Part shown: positions 36,501 through 45,800 of the stretch, piece after piece | How the letters are laid out: each line of letters begins with the position of its first letter | Numbering within the stretch: position 1 is the first letter of the stretch | NCBI GenBank assembly: GCA_963924555.1 | Contig: OZ004596.1 | Coordinates: forward strand, 2,914,001-2,978,000 | Source: Crambe crambe | Lineage: Eukaryota > Porifera > Demospongiae > Poecilosclerida > Crambeidae | Length of the DNA stretch: 64,000 nt | Direction of reading: 5' to 3' | Made by a program: the position numbers and the translations under genes | The notes under the pieces: generated by a model | Database searches by the model: none | What the model was told of the DNA's origin: nothing | What the model saw: only the letters and a program-made list of their open reading frames with translations

Positions 36501-38266
36501 AGCGTACTGTGTGCACCAGTTTAATATTCAATGGGAGGGGGGTCTGGAATACTGGAGGGACTAATGGACTGAAATAAAATACTTGAATATAAAATTTGAA
36601 TGGAGAAAGTAAACATGCTTTTGTATACCTGCATAGTATGTACTGAGCGCTAGATAAGGAAACTAGCCAGCTAGACAGCTACATATCTAGTCCGACCAAG
36701 ATTTTTGAAGCATATAGTACCAAGTGTTTGCAGCTATGTTAAACAGCCTGTCACACCCTCTCTCTATTTTAGGAAGTCTTAATCCCCCCCCCCCCCCCAA
36801 AAGATGTACATGCTTATGATTTAGAGTACATGCTGAATACTCACTGCATCCTTGAATCCTCCAAATTTAGTAATAGACCCATCCTTGTAAATCACTTTAA
36901 CTTCATAACCCCTAGCAACTCGCATCCACTCCAGATCATCGATATCACTCTCACGAATTTGGAATACTCTACCAGACTTCATGGATTTAAAATATAACCC
37001 ATCTTCCTGTATTTTAAGTTTACCAGGATCCTAGGAGGAAAAAAAGTGCATCTATCAGATACTCAATTTGAGGAAATCATTTAAATATCATCTATTATCA
37101 GATGCTACTTTAGGTTTGACTTACTGGTAATTATTTACAGCTGTTGTGCTTGAAAGGTCCAAATTTAATCATAAAGCTGTGGGTAAACTTAATGAGTGAT
37201 ACAGGAAGGAAGTAGCTAGAGTGATACAGGAAGAAGTAGCTAAAGGGTGTAACTGGATAATAAGCCATGAATCGGTGACCAGGTTGAGGTGAGACACACA
37301 CTAAAAAGGTTCTATTTCCACTGGCTGATATAGAGAGCGTGGTAGTAGCCTTGTCCCCAGGCCCTATAGGATCTTGTATAACTATGCAAAATATTAGAAG
37401 CAGAGCCAGTTATGATAGAGTTCCAATTCATAATGGGCGATGATGGTTGACCATGGTGGCTGTATCTGTTTAGGATGGAGATGTGACGACTGAATCTTAA
37501 TCCCTCTCACTGAGACTACTTTTCAGACCAAGGCTGGGATTAGGTAGCTAGCAGGTTATTTTCCTTTCATACATGTTTAGCTCATGAAAATGATGACCAT
37601 TTCCAATCAAGTGCATGTGCAAGTGAAGGTTTGCACGTAGTGGACCCCTAGTTTTAAGAATCAATGATGGATATGGCATAGCCAGCCCCGAGTGCAAGGG
37701 TCTGGTGACAAGCAATACTTGGAGTTCATTAATTCAGGTAAAACAATTAAAATCATCTCAAGGATATCATCAAATGGGTTATGAATCTGATTAAATTTTG
37801 CACTGAGGTGATGAAATAGAAATGGAGGGAGTATAAAGAAAACTAGAGGCTTTGCTTTTGAAGGAGAAAGAGGCTATGAACATACTCTTGAATGCTATCA
37901 TAGTATCATAATAATTATGTGTGCTTCACTAGTTCCACTTCCTGTGTCAAATTCCTCCAGAACAACTGTGGCCTGCTTCACCAGACCCTCGTTTCACTCA
38001 ATGCTGGCTGTGCCAGACTACATGTACCCATAAACTGAGGAAGCTGTGACATTGATTGCATGTGATAGAGTGGTGCTGCACAGACACAAAAATCTTATCA
38101 AAGAAGTATTAAGCAATCCTTTTGCTACGTAGCTGTGGCTGAGTTATAGTTAGCTTGTCAAATAACCGATGAAGTGATAGTTTGAATTTTGTGTCTGATA
38201 AATAACTAGTAGTATCGAACTCACAAAAACTCCTCTGAAAACGTGTCCAATATCCCTATACTCCAT
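22537..38266 (-). CDS. SSRP1: SSRP1, FACT complex subunit
   Basis: The HMG-box subunit of the FACT histone chaperone, which with SPT16 handles nucleosomes during transcription and replication in the nucleus. Fourteen coding exons: 38266-38225, 37030-36845, 36471-36298, 35912-35650, 35598-35359, 32309-32175, 31841-31611, 29434-29259, 29151-29103, 25561-25441, 25291-25106, 25050-24935, 24312-24173, 22667-22537. They total 2,190 nt, or 729 aa, close to the usual ~700. Seen in order: the N-terminal dimerisation/PH region with LCVKGWNWGDITFRGSLLSF, then CLTPRGRYSIK with HGKTYDYKIPHKSVIRLLLLPH and the Rtt106-like segment NMSGS-type EMSGSFYEIFSRVMK with SSGLLYP-type SGYLYPLDKGFIFVHKP. An acidic, serine-rich linker follows, then one HMG box (KDPNAPKKPMTAYMLWL..., residues about 548-620) and an acidic tail. 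All junction phases agree. It shares a short divergent promoter with UFD1. Confidence 0.95.
22668..24172 (-). other. SSRP1 intron 13
   Basis: Contains the partial TTAA-type element at 23690-24026 and otherwise unrecognised A+T-rich sequence. Open frames at 23263-23663 show no family resemblance. Confidence 0.6.
23690..24026. mobile_element. TTAA-type inverted-repeat element, copy 4 (partial)
   Basis: Begins TTAAGGTGTGTTTGCTCATG and follows the left half of the 45-kb copy (CAGTTGAAAA...TAGTTTCATACC, GAGAAACTCAACTGCTAAG). It fades after GTTGGCTTTTCTGGCTAAAT near 24026. Diverged and lacking the right terminus. Confidence 0.65.
25562..29102 (-). other. SSRP1 intron 9, transposon-bearing
   Basis: A 3.5-kb intron holding a P-element relic on the opposite strand (26832-27875). 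The flanks at 25720-26600 and 27980-29000 have broken open frames without recognised domains. A stretch at 25780-25840 (ACAATCCGTGTTGCAGTG) resembles one at 16124, suggesting a further shared repeat. Confidence 0.55.
26832..27875 (+). pseudogene. P-element (THAP9-type) transposase relic
   Basis: Several frames on the plus strand, antisense to SSRP1, carry P-element transposase signatures. They are LPSQQTLRDYTHVG (about 27150-27190), VFDEMGASHY (about 27270), GFKVVAATGDGASPNHAF (about 27317), IYFSDSPHLLKII (about 27440), KMHVDLQHR (about 27590) and TVAAALKMTGGPDVQKTAEF followed by DKLFDC (about 27674-27765). Known P transposases have LPSxRTLRDYTH, DEM, GFKVxAxTCDGAS and the SDPPHLLK block in that order. 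Frameshifts, missing middle segments and stops make it inactive. The N-terminal THAP finger was not seen. Possible introns with GTAAG (27499) and GTGAGT (27613) are retained. Confidence 0.8.
29740..30310 (-). mobile_element. hAT-related repeat fragment with internal repeats
   Basis: The inverse complement of the stretch 63000-63640. Shared landmarks are TCAGAAATTGTACTACCGTC, GGCAAGCCTTGATGAGA-type sequence and a region of degenerate repeats (AGGCCCAAGGGCACTGGTGC, GTTCTGGAGG, TCTGTAGGC) at about 29970-30185. At 63 kb the same sequence leads directly into a hAT-type frame, so this is probably the 5' region of a related element. Shorter matches occur at 31441-31510 and 49595-49640. Confidence 0.6.
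30378..31032. mobile_element. Near-perfect long palindrome (foldback element)
   Basis: Two arms of about 300 bp meet at an axis near 30705 with almost no spacer. The left arm has GATTTAGGTCTCAAAAGAGA, the C run, CACATACTTAGGAGGCCTTT and AAGAAGAGGTAAATGTGAAA; the right arm repeats all of them in reverse complement. Flanking DNA (AATACAGCACTA to the left, CTAGTCAGCCATGAAAG to the right) is continuous in a related repeat at 49180-49205 (ATACAGCACTAGTCAGCC). This identifies the insertion point and a probable CTA duplication. It lies in SSRP1 intron 7. Confidence 0.82.
31033..31215 (-). repeat. Dispersed repeat R1 fragment
   Basis: Matches the 49190-49370 sequence (AGTCAGCCATGAAAG, TTGTGTGGAA, GTACCTTGTTGCT, CTTTGGTTGGCATTCTT, AACTAGCTAGCTGAGCTGG). 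R1 copies occur throughout the SSRP1 and FET introns in both orientations. They appear to be pieces of the inverted-repeat family at 51717 and 56270. Confidence 0.6.
32594..32625. repeat. Perfect 14-bp hairpin
   Basis: ATAGCATGATGCCA and its exact complement are separated by CTTT. It lies about 65 bp past the end of the transposon-protein relic in SSRP1 intron 6, on that relic's 3' side. Confidence 0.7.
32693..34373 (-). pseudogene. Transposon-type protein relic in SSRP1 intron 6
   Basis: Pieces of one protein on the minus strand: 34373-33975 (MALINITVVSERSPVLPW...), a weaker 33721-33533, 33489-33022 (DSCPGGAHERYMFLKNL..., KCGKEICGIC) and 33070-32693 (FKLIKPFPDPTPGLDGHF, IECDECGMWRLVYSTHKL...SFSCDTPLQEL). 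The last two join by one frameshift near 33050. CxxC pairs suggest zinc binding. I recall similar proteins as multi-copy uncharacterised sequences in sponges and corals, which suggests a mobile element, but I cannot name the superfamily. It shares SSRP1's orientation yet is not spliced into it, because SSRP1 exons 5 and 6 join in phase across it. Confidence 0.6.
37031..38224 (-). other. SSRP1 intron 1
   Basis: About 1.2 kb with no coding frame recognised. A short tandem duplication (GATACAGGAAG.AAGTAGCTA) occurs at about 37199-37245. Confidence 0.55.
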
Positions 38267-38345
38267 ACCCGCGATATATATCGCATATGCATATGCGCAT
38301 AAGCTTATGCGGTCTTGACGTCCTCTACCAAATCAACAGAAAAGA
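38267..38345. promoter_or_regulatory. Bidirectional SSRP1/UFD1 promoter with three palindromes
   Basis: Only 79 bp separate the two divergent start codons. They contain three 14-bp perfect palindromes: GCGATATATATCGC (38271-38284), GCATATGCATATGC (38283-38296, overlapping the first by 2 bp) and GCATAAGCTTATGC (38297-38310). A TGACGTC core, like an ATF/CREB half to full site, follows at 38315-38321. A shared core promoter is inferred from position; the palindromes are seen directly. Confidence 0.75.
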
Positions 38346-41300
38346 ATGGTAAGTTAGCTAATACTAGGAAATATCCTCCATTCATTAGTAGGTGCTATTT
38401 TTAGTCATTGTTTGGGCTTGAAGGACCAGACTTCTCCTTCGGACATGGTATTTTCAGGGAGCAGTATAGATGTTACTCCATGATTTTCTCTAGCAAGAGC
38501 TCAGAAGAGATAAAACACGGAGGTAAAATTATTATGCCTCCTTCAGCATTGGAAAAGTTAGCTCGACTGAACATAAGCTATCCTATGCTATTTAAGCTGA
38601 GTAGTACTAAAAGAAACAGTGAAACTCATTGTGGTGTATTGGAATTTGTAGCAGAAGAAGGAAGAATATATGTACCTCTTTGGGTGAGTTAATGCAAATA
38701 GAGAGGAAAAATGTCTGATCAGATAACTCCATGACACAAGGAGGTCCATGTACTAATAGCTTATATTATTATTAGCTACCAATTTTCAGGCTTTAGATGA
38801 CTACACCAAACCCTTGCCTGAGATTAAGAGTTGAGCATGACTGTGTTGGGTGCATTTTGTAAATCTGCACTACACCGATTTGCAGGTCGGTTGTCACATA
38901 AGGGTCTTCAATTTGCATGGCATGCAACCCTTTTTGTGACAACAGACCTGCAAATCAGTGTACAGGGTTTTGCATGATTTGCACATTCAATTCCAAAAGC
39001 GCCATGTGCATGCTCAAAATTGCTAGACAACGTTGCATATTGGTGAGTAATGACTAGTACCCCAAACTGGTAGAGCTCAACTTCCATTGTCAACCAGTGT
39101 GACTTTACAAGTTCTTCCTTCTACAACAAGCCAGGCAAAAATGCAGTAATAGGCAAACTTTTGCCAAGCAATTTTGAGCATGCACGTGGCGCTTTTGGAA
39201 TTCAATGTGCAAAGATCATGCAAAACTCTGCACTCTTTATAAATTACATGACGATTTATAAATTGTGCAGCCTATAGATTGTGCCTAACATTCAGTAGCC
39301 ACACATAGACACGGGAATTTTTGTACAAGATTTTTGCTCAGTTAGATAGCTAGCTATTATTATTTCGTTGTTTTTCACTCAACAGAAAGAAAAAGTAGTT
39401 AGCTAGCTAACTCTGTCTTGTGAAAATAATTCACCCAAAGCATCATGGAAATGTTCCAAATGTACTTTTAGCATGAATTTTTTCTGTCCTACTTAGCTAT
39501 CTTATTTTTTGCCTACAAACATCGTTGATCATCTCTAAAATGTTTCATTTTAACTTGCCATCCTCTTTTTCAACTGTATAATTACATGTAGCCAAACCAT
39601 ATAAGACAATAAAATGTGCAAATAGTCAAACCATTATGCAATGGTTTATAAATCATCGCGCAATTTATGAAATGTGCAGTGCAATTCATAGTGCAGATTT
39701 ATAAAACGTGCATTTGTAGGCTCCCCTAAAAGAAACAAAATATAGTACACTGATGGCAGCTACAGAGCTAAGGTAAACAGTAATTCTGTGAGTCACTGCT
39801 ACATTTAAGGCTTCTTGTCATCTGGGCAAGGTGAACATGCAGTAGTACCGCTGATGATTGAATCTTCTTACTTTAGAATTCTCAAAGTGTTGGCTACACA
39901 CTTTTGTAGCGGCATCCTATCTTTTAGAGCATGAACTGCACTTTGTGTCTAGGGCCTTTAATTTGTGTTTTGAGAGTATAATTTAATAATGTTGCATTTA
40001 CACATAATAGTGGTGATCTATGTAGGCCGGAAATTTTTAAACCTTAGGCTGATTGTCAAACAAGATAACTGACTGGCTAAATTTTTGATTGCTTGTATAT
40101 ATTCCAGATAATGAACCAGTTATACATTCAAGATGGCGACATAGTGGTAGTTCAAAATGTGACACTACCTCTGGCTCTCTATTCCAAATTTCAACCTCAA
40201 ACTGTAGACTTTCTGGATATACATAACCCTAAAGCAGTGTATCCTAATAGTTGATGAGTGTAGTACTGCTGATGGGTGCCCATCATATTCACCTATGCAT
40301 ATATTCCTGACTTATGATACTCAGACTGGAGAGTAAACTTCGATCCTTTGCTTGTCTTACCAAAGGTGATATTATAGGTATTGAGTATAATACCAAAGTA
40401 AGCTATCAATTTAAGTGAATTGACTTGTTGATCATAGTTTTCCTTGGTATCTAGATCTATGAGTTACTCGTGGAAGACACTAAGCCAGATAAAGCAGTAT
40501 CTATTATTGAATGCGATATGAAGGTATTTTAAGTATATCAATTTATGTTAAGTTCACTATGTATGCTTACAAGGTTGATTTTTCTGCTCCTGTTGGTTAC
40601 CGGCCTCCACATCCAATACACTCTATGGAAACAGAGTCTACAGATACTCAAGAGGTGTATAACCCAGTAGAACTAGATAATTACATAATTTCACTGAAGC
40701 ATAAATAATATACACACAGGGATTGGAAGTGCATGGAATAGGCATTTTATGCCATACCAAAATTGTTTTGTTGAAAATCACCATACCATAATAAGAAATT
40801 AATACTGGTATTTGAGCCATAATTATATAGAGTTGTCGTCCATATTCTTTACCACCTGGGGCAATCTATTCAGCTAGCTGTGGATCACTAATTAGCTCTC
40901 AGACCACTCCCACACATTTTCCAGTACAGGGCAAAAATGGGAGTACTATATTATTATGGTACAATCTAACAGGTTGCAAGGGATGCAGCTATTAAAGAGG
41001 CCACAGAGAAGAATGCTGATTTTACAGTTAGTTTTAACATCTTGTTCACATCAATTATGAACTATAACAATTATGTGTAGGCATTCTCTGGAGAGGGCCA
41101 GAGATTAGATGGAAAAATGAATAAGAATGTAATTTCCTCGGCTGATGTTTCAATTGAAAATATTAAAAGAGGAATACCTAATTATAACTACAAAAAAAGA
41201 AAATTGAATTTTATTAAATCAAAAACTCTTCTTGCTAACCAATCAGCCGAGACAATGGTAAGTGGTAGGGTACTTTCAATCCTTATGAACGAGTAGTTTT

Positions 41301-41418
41301 ATCATAATAATTGATGTGACTTAACCCCAAATTATCGACGTAGGAGGAGGAAGATTTTGTGGCATTCTCAGGTGAGGGGCAAAAACTAAGGATTCCAAGG
41401 AACAAAAAGAAAAATTAA
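38346..41418 (+). CDS. UFD1: UFD1, ubiquitin recognition factor of p97
   Basis: A cofactor that with NPL4 guides ubiquitinated substrates to the p97/VCP ATPase in ER-associated degradation. Nine coding exons: 38346-38348, 38405-38683, 40108-40238, 40325-40397, 40455-40523, 40574-40654, 40973-41026, 41081-41257, 41344-41418. They total 942 nt, or 313 aa, against about 307 in vertebrates. The first coding exon is only the ATG, spliced to TCATTGTTTGGG. Family blocks seen: QYRCYSM, GGKIIMPPSALEKLARLNIS then YPMLFKL, THCGVLEFV-type HCGVLEFVAEEG, YSKFQPQTVDFLDI, NPKAV/LESKLRSFACLTKGD, DTKPDKAVSIIECDM and FSAPVGY. Two FSGEGQ(R/K)L motifs near the C-terminus match the p97-binding SHP box. Convergent with granulin. 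Confidence 0.96.
38684..40107 (+). other. UFD1 intron 2 with inverted-repeat element
   Basis: Holds the element at 38848-39710. The remaining parts, 39720-40107 included, show no recognised feature. Confidence 0.6.
38848..39710. mobile_element. Inverted-repeat element in UFD1 intron 2
   Basis: The outer ends are loosely complementary (TGCATTTTGTAAATCTGCAC near 38853 against GTGCAGATTTATAAAACGTG near 39692). Inside, a stronger inverted repeat runs 38958-39020 against 39172-39233, including GCACATTCAATTCCAAAAGC and its near complement GCTTTTGGAATTCAATGTGC. No coding frame was recognised. Confidence 0.55.
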
Positions 41419-41466
41419 ACACAATGTATCATTATTATCATTAAAAATGTATGTACAGAGAAATTT

Positions 41467-42601
41467 TTATAGCAAGTCTTTATCAAGACGATTTGGGTAT
41501 TGGATGCATGTACCACCAGATTCACACTTGTAATTCTTTGGACAACAGTGTATCATATCTGGACAGCATACACTTTCTGTGCCTTGACAGCATCCCCACT
41601 CTCCTGAATTAAGCACACAACAGGTCTGATCATCTTTGCATTCAGATTTAGTGTCTGGACAAACGTTGAAACTAGCACCAATCAAATTGTTGACAATATT
41701 ATGCTCAATTCCAGGTAGTATTTTCATTCCAACATGATTCTGAATGGGGATGGATCCATTTTCTTTTTTACATGTCATATTTCTGGTATCACAAGTATAA
41801 CCTTCACTGCAGCAATACCCACCATCACAGCAAACGGCTTTAGGAAGGGGACAACAGTCCCAAACATTACTAGAAATCTCACAGCATGTATGATTCAAAT
41901 TGCACTCGGTAGAGTCATCTGGACACAAAACTTGGGAAAGTGGTGGTAACGCAGGTAGCTTAGTAAACTTGGGAATAATTGAATTACCACGACTGCATTT
42001 GTCTGAGTTGGGATCACAATAGTACTGATGAGGGCAGCAGTGAATTTTATCACTGCAGCATACTGCTTCAGGTGTAGGACAACAGCCATAACCAGCGGTC
42101 ACTAGAGGACAACAGGTACTTCCGTCTGGACACTGAGTCTTCCCATCAGCACAGATTATAGTTTTTGGTGAAGAATTAGAGTATGAATCATTCACATGAG
42201 ATTCGTTTATACGCATTTGTGACCAAGGTACACTAGAAGTATTTTTCTTACATCCATTTACTGTTGTATTACAGTGGTAGTTTGCTGGACAGCAATGTAA
42301 CATATCTTCACAACATACAGGATAATTAGGCTCACAGACACCATATGTATGATCTTTGACTTCACAGCAATGATAGCCAGTAGGACATTCACCTGGCCCT
42401 GAATATTTGGTAGTCTAGGATATGATTTCACAATAGCATTATAATATTTCCAACAAAAAGGCATTATGATACGAAATACCCAGGCTCTCCTTGCAGTCTT
42501 GCCTGCGCAGTGTTTATGTCTTAACTTACATTAAGAGGATGACATCTGGCAAAGTTTAGCATAAAGATGGCCCACAGGCCTGCTAGGCGCAGTACAGCCA
42601 T
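41467..42601 (-). CDS. Granulin/progranulin-like secreted protein
   Basis: A cysteine-rich secreted or lysosomal granulin precursor. Exon 1 (42601-42530) encodes a 24-residue start with a hydrophobic signal peptide (MAVLRLAGLWAIFMLNFARC) and ends at donor GTAAGT. Exon 2 (42414-41467) encodes the rest, for 339 aa in all. Four granulin modules are visible, each with the paired-cysteine pattern: YHCCEVKDHTYGVCEPNYPV then CCEDMLHCCP; STCCPLV...AVCCSDKIHCCP; HTCCEIS...AVCCDGGYCCSEGYTC; QTCCVLN...SVCCPDMIHCCPKNYKC. The first module lacks the leading C-x5-C. The linkers carry several N-x-S/T sequons. This is fewer repeats than vertebrate progranulin (seven and a half). Its stop is 48 bp from the convergent UFD1 stop. 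Confidence 0.95.
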
Positions 42602-42836
42602 ATTAATATCTACCACGCCAATGTACCCGAGTCGATTATTACATTATTATTATTAGTGGACTTACACGTGCGCACAGACTGCATATACCGCGTACCATAT
42701 AGCGCGATATTTTCGTGGGTGACAATTTCGTGGATTTCGTGGTTTTGAAAAATACGACCCACGAAAGTTTTTCGCTATACGGTATATGTAGCACGTGCGC
42801 ATGCACACGAAGCGATCAAGAAAGCTAAAGGTTCAC
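42602..42836. promoter_or_regulatory. Divergent granulin/FET promoter region
   Basis: 235 bp between the granulin and FET start codons. It contains a small inverted-repeat element (42682-42788) flanked closely by two direct CACGTGCGCA strings (42665-42674 and 42792-42801), each with an E-box CACGTG. Promoter function is inferred from position. Confidence 0.55.
42682..42788. mobile_element. Mini inverted-repeat element in promoter
   Basis: About 107 bp. Arms: CATATACCG...ATATAGCGCGATATTTTCGTGGGT, and on the right ACCCACGAAAGTTTTTCGCT then ATACGGTATATG. A related A+T/CG-type terminal motif occurs at 55574-56092. Confidence 0.65.
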
Positions 42837-45800
42837 ATGGCTTCTCAAGGTTAGTAGTAGGTGTGTGAGAACGAGTTGGCCGTGAATAATGGCTCTCTTC
42901 AAGGGCGTCGGGTCGATGCGCCCTTGCTCTCTTTGTATAATATTTCCGTTAATAGAGGTCGGAGTTTGAATTTTGTTTCTCCTGTTGTATTGCATTGTAC
43001 TAGTGCAAACAACTAAGGATTAATCTAATGTTTTTCTTTCATAGCGTATGCGCCTCCAGCGGTGTATCCCCAACAACCAGGAGTGTAAGTGCTCTTTAAA
43101 TCATAACTATATAGAAAGGAAGACTAGGGGTAAACTTTGTTATTCTATGGATCATGAATCCATCTGGTATAGACCCTCACCACTATTTTAAGTAAAGTAA
43201 CTGGTCCAAAAGAGTTGGAACAAGCCTAAATTGATGAAGGATGAATTCCCATAGTCTGGTGGCACAGCCTTGAGTGCAAAGCACTAGGGTCTGGAATCAC
43301 ATACTGTAATTGTATAAATTTTCGATGGGGTTTTTTTTTTCGGAATCCTTGAAAATAATAACGAAGTCTTATTAGTATTATGACGGCAATGTGCATGTGT
43401 GTGTGATGCGATATTGATAGCAGTTGGGGAAAAAACCTGGAGCAGATAGTCCGTGAGATGAGAGTATCATGCTTCATTACCGGGACCATGGTCTTGCTTC
43501 TACAACGAAGCGTCTCGCCTTCCATAGCAGTCTAGATTTTAATCTGGCTGTCGCCAGCCTGTGTGGCTTTTGCAGAAAATCTACTAAACAAGTATTAAAA
43601 TTGCGTAGTATGAGTCGTATGATGTCATGGCACTGAATGACCTATTGACCTTTTCTACAAGAAGCAGCTAGATTGAAGGCAGTTCTGACAGCATCCTGTC
43701 TTGTTTTTGTGACAGGATATGGGAAAGGCTTATGCTATGATGTTTCATTATACTGTCAAACTTCGACGTGTGCACGTTGGGAAATACCAGACCCTCGCGC
43801 TTTGCACTCGAAGCCAAATCCTTGGACTATTGTCATCCTAGCTATGAGCAAAGAGAACTTTGTGTGGTACATGTAGTGTTTCTGAGTGCTAGAGTCAAAT
43901 ACCGTATAGCCAGAAATATTGATGGGAATTATATGATTTCCTCAAAAAAACAAAACAACCAATAATGGTATTTAGAATCTGAAATATGCGCGTGCGTGTG
44001 AGCTGTGTACAGCTAGCTAGCTATCATCGATTTAGCATGAGTTCTCCAGTTGTGTTAGGGGCCATCACTTCTACAAAAGTGTATGAACTCCAATTCTTTG
44101 GGAAGAATTAGAGTGTAGAAGAGAAATTGATACTGACAGCGATCCTTATGCTGTAAGATGGCTGCAATCGTTGGACACATCCCTCGAAGACTTTCAGCCA
44201 CTTATTCTCTCTTTCTTTATAGTGATGGATAGCTCTTCAATTCGTTGTGCTTTCACAGGTTCAAGGCACTACTCCAGGGAGGCCTATGAATTTTCTTCGA
44301 CAGTGGTGTGCAATAAATGGAAAGCAATGTATTGCGAACTTAAATTAAATCTTGCAACTTTTTCGATGGTTTTATTTTTAGCGATTTGATCCTTAAACCG
44401 CCAAAGTGTCATTAAAATCTTTGTCAATATTTCCGGCTATATGGTATGTGTAAAATATATGAAGTGTCTGGAGAGCCAGCAACAATAAAAAGAAGAAAAG
44501 TAGCAGCTAGGGCCTAGGGCTAGGGCTGGGCAGGCTAGGCTAGGGCTGGCTAGAGGGCTGGGCTAGAGGCTAGGTTAGGGCTTATAAATATGTACATAAA
44601 ACCAACTGCTTTTGGATTTCACTTCTATTTTGGCATGTTGACTTATATTTTACGCTGTGTCTAGAGAGCCGGCAGCCAGCATCCATAGAATTTGCTTAAA
44701 GAGCCAGCAGGTGACACTTAAAATTTTTCTCTCTCCAAAGATTGGGGATTCTGACCAGAGACCTCATGTTCAATAGACACACTGACCGATCCACCACAGT
44801 GGCGAACACTGCAGAAGCTAGAAATCATTTGCAGAAAAATATGAATAGTGGAAACAGCCAGAAAATGCCTAAGAAATTCTTAAGAGAACTCTGCATCACT
44901 ATATAGTGTAATATAGGCTATACTCCATATAATGGTGTGCTGCCAATCATTACCTACTCTATCTGAAAGGCTTTAGGCTGCATGAGACTACAAGGTGAGC
45001 TCTGTCAGTAGCTGAAAACTCATAGCTAGCTGGAGTGCCTTTAGTAACAAGTTTAGATGATATTGCTGGCAACAAACTTTTATACAGAGCTGTTACTGTC
45101 TTAAGGTGGCGGGTAGGTGTTTGCTCATGAATAATTCATGAGTTAATGAGGCGAGTAGTTGCACCGACTATGAGATGCTACAGTTGAAAACTTACAGTTT
45201 AATACTGACTAGCACTTCCTACTCTACAACTGAGGGCAGGCCAGACACTTGAGACCACTACCGTCGCAGAGAAACTCAACCGCTAAGCAGCCATACCTTG
45301 ATCGATTTTTTGACATCAATTTTCTCAAACTGCAGCCATGTGCTGACCGTATTTCGTATTTTTATTATATGAACCAGTGGGCAGGGCCAGACAGAGAGAT
45401 TTTGAAAAGAAGCCACTATACGTGAGAGCTATGGCCCGTCGATCGTTCGATCGATGGCTAAAAGCAATCAAAATTCAGGAGTGTTGGCTTTTCTGGCTAA
45501 AATCTCTCCGTGCCACCCTGCATCTAGGTTTATACAACTGGAATAAGCACAAAAGACAGTCATCACAAGCCTGTAGCTCGAGAAAATTGACGTCAAAAAA
45601 TCGATCGAGGTATGGCTGCTTAGCGGTTGAGTTTCTCTGCCACGGTAGTGTTCTCGAGTGTCTGGTTTACTCGCCTCATTAACTCATGAATTATTCATGA
45701 GCAAACGCATACCCACCGCCTTAACTGCATGCTTAATCGTATCAGTGCAGTTTCCAAACAGTTTTTTTACATGCAGTTCAAAATGAGAATGTGGACTCTA

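Noticed and set aside
41734-42089. Frames opposite or offset to granulin exon 2
   Set aside because: Shadows of the granulin coding sequence.
44505-44585. Possible telomeric repeat array
   Set aside because: Units vary in length and are mostly GGGCTAGG. No (TTAGGG)n run is present.
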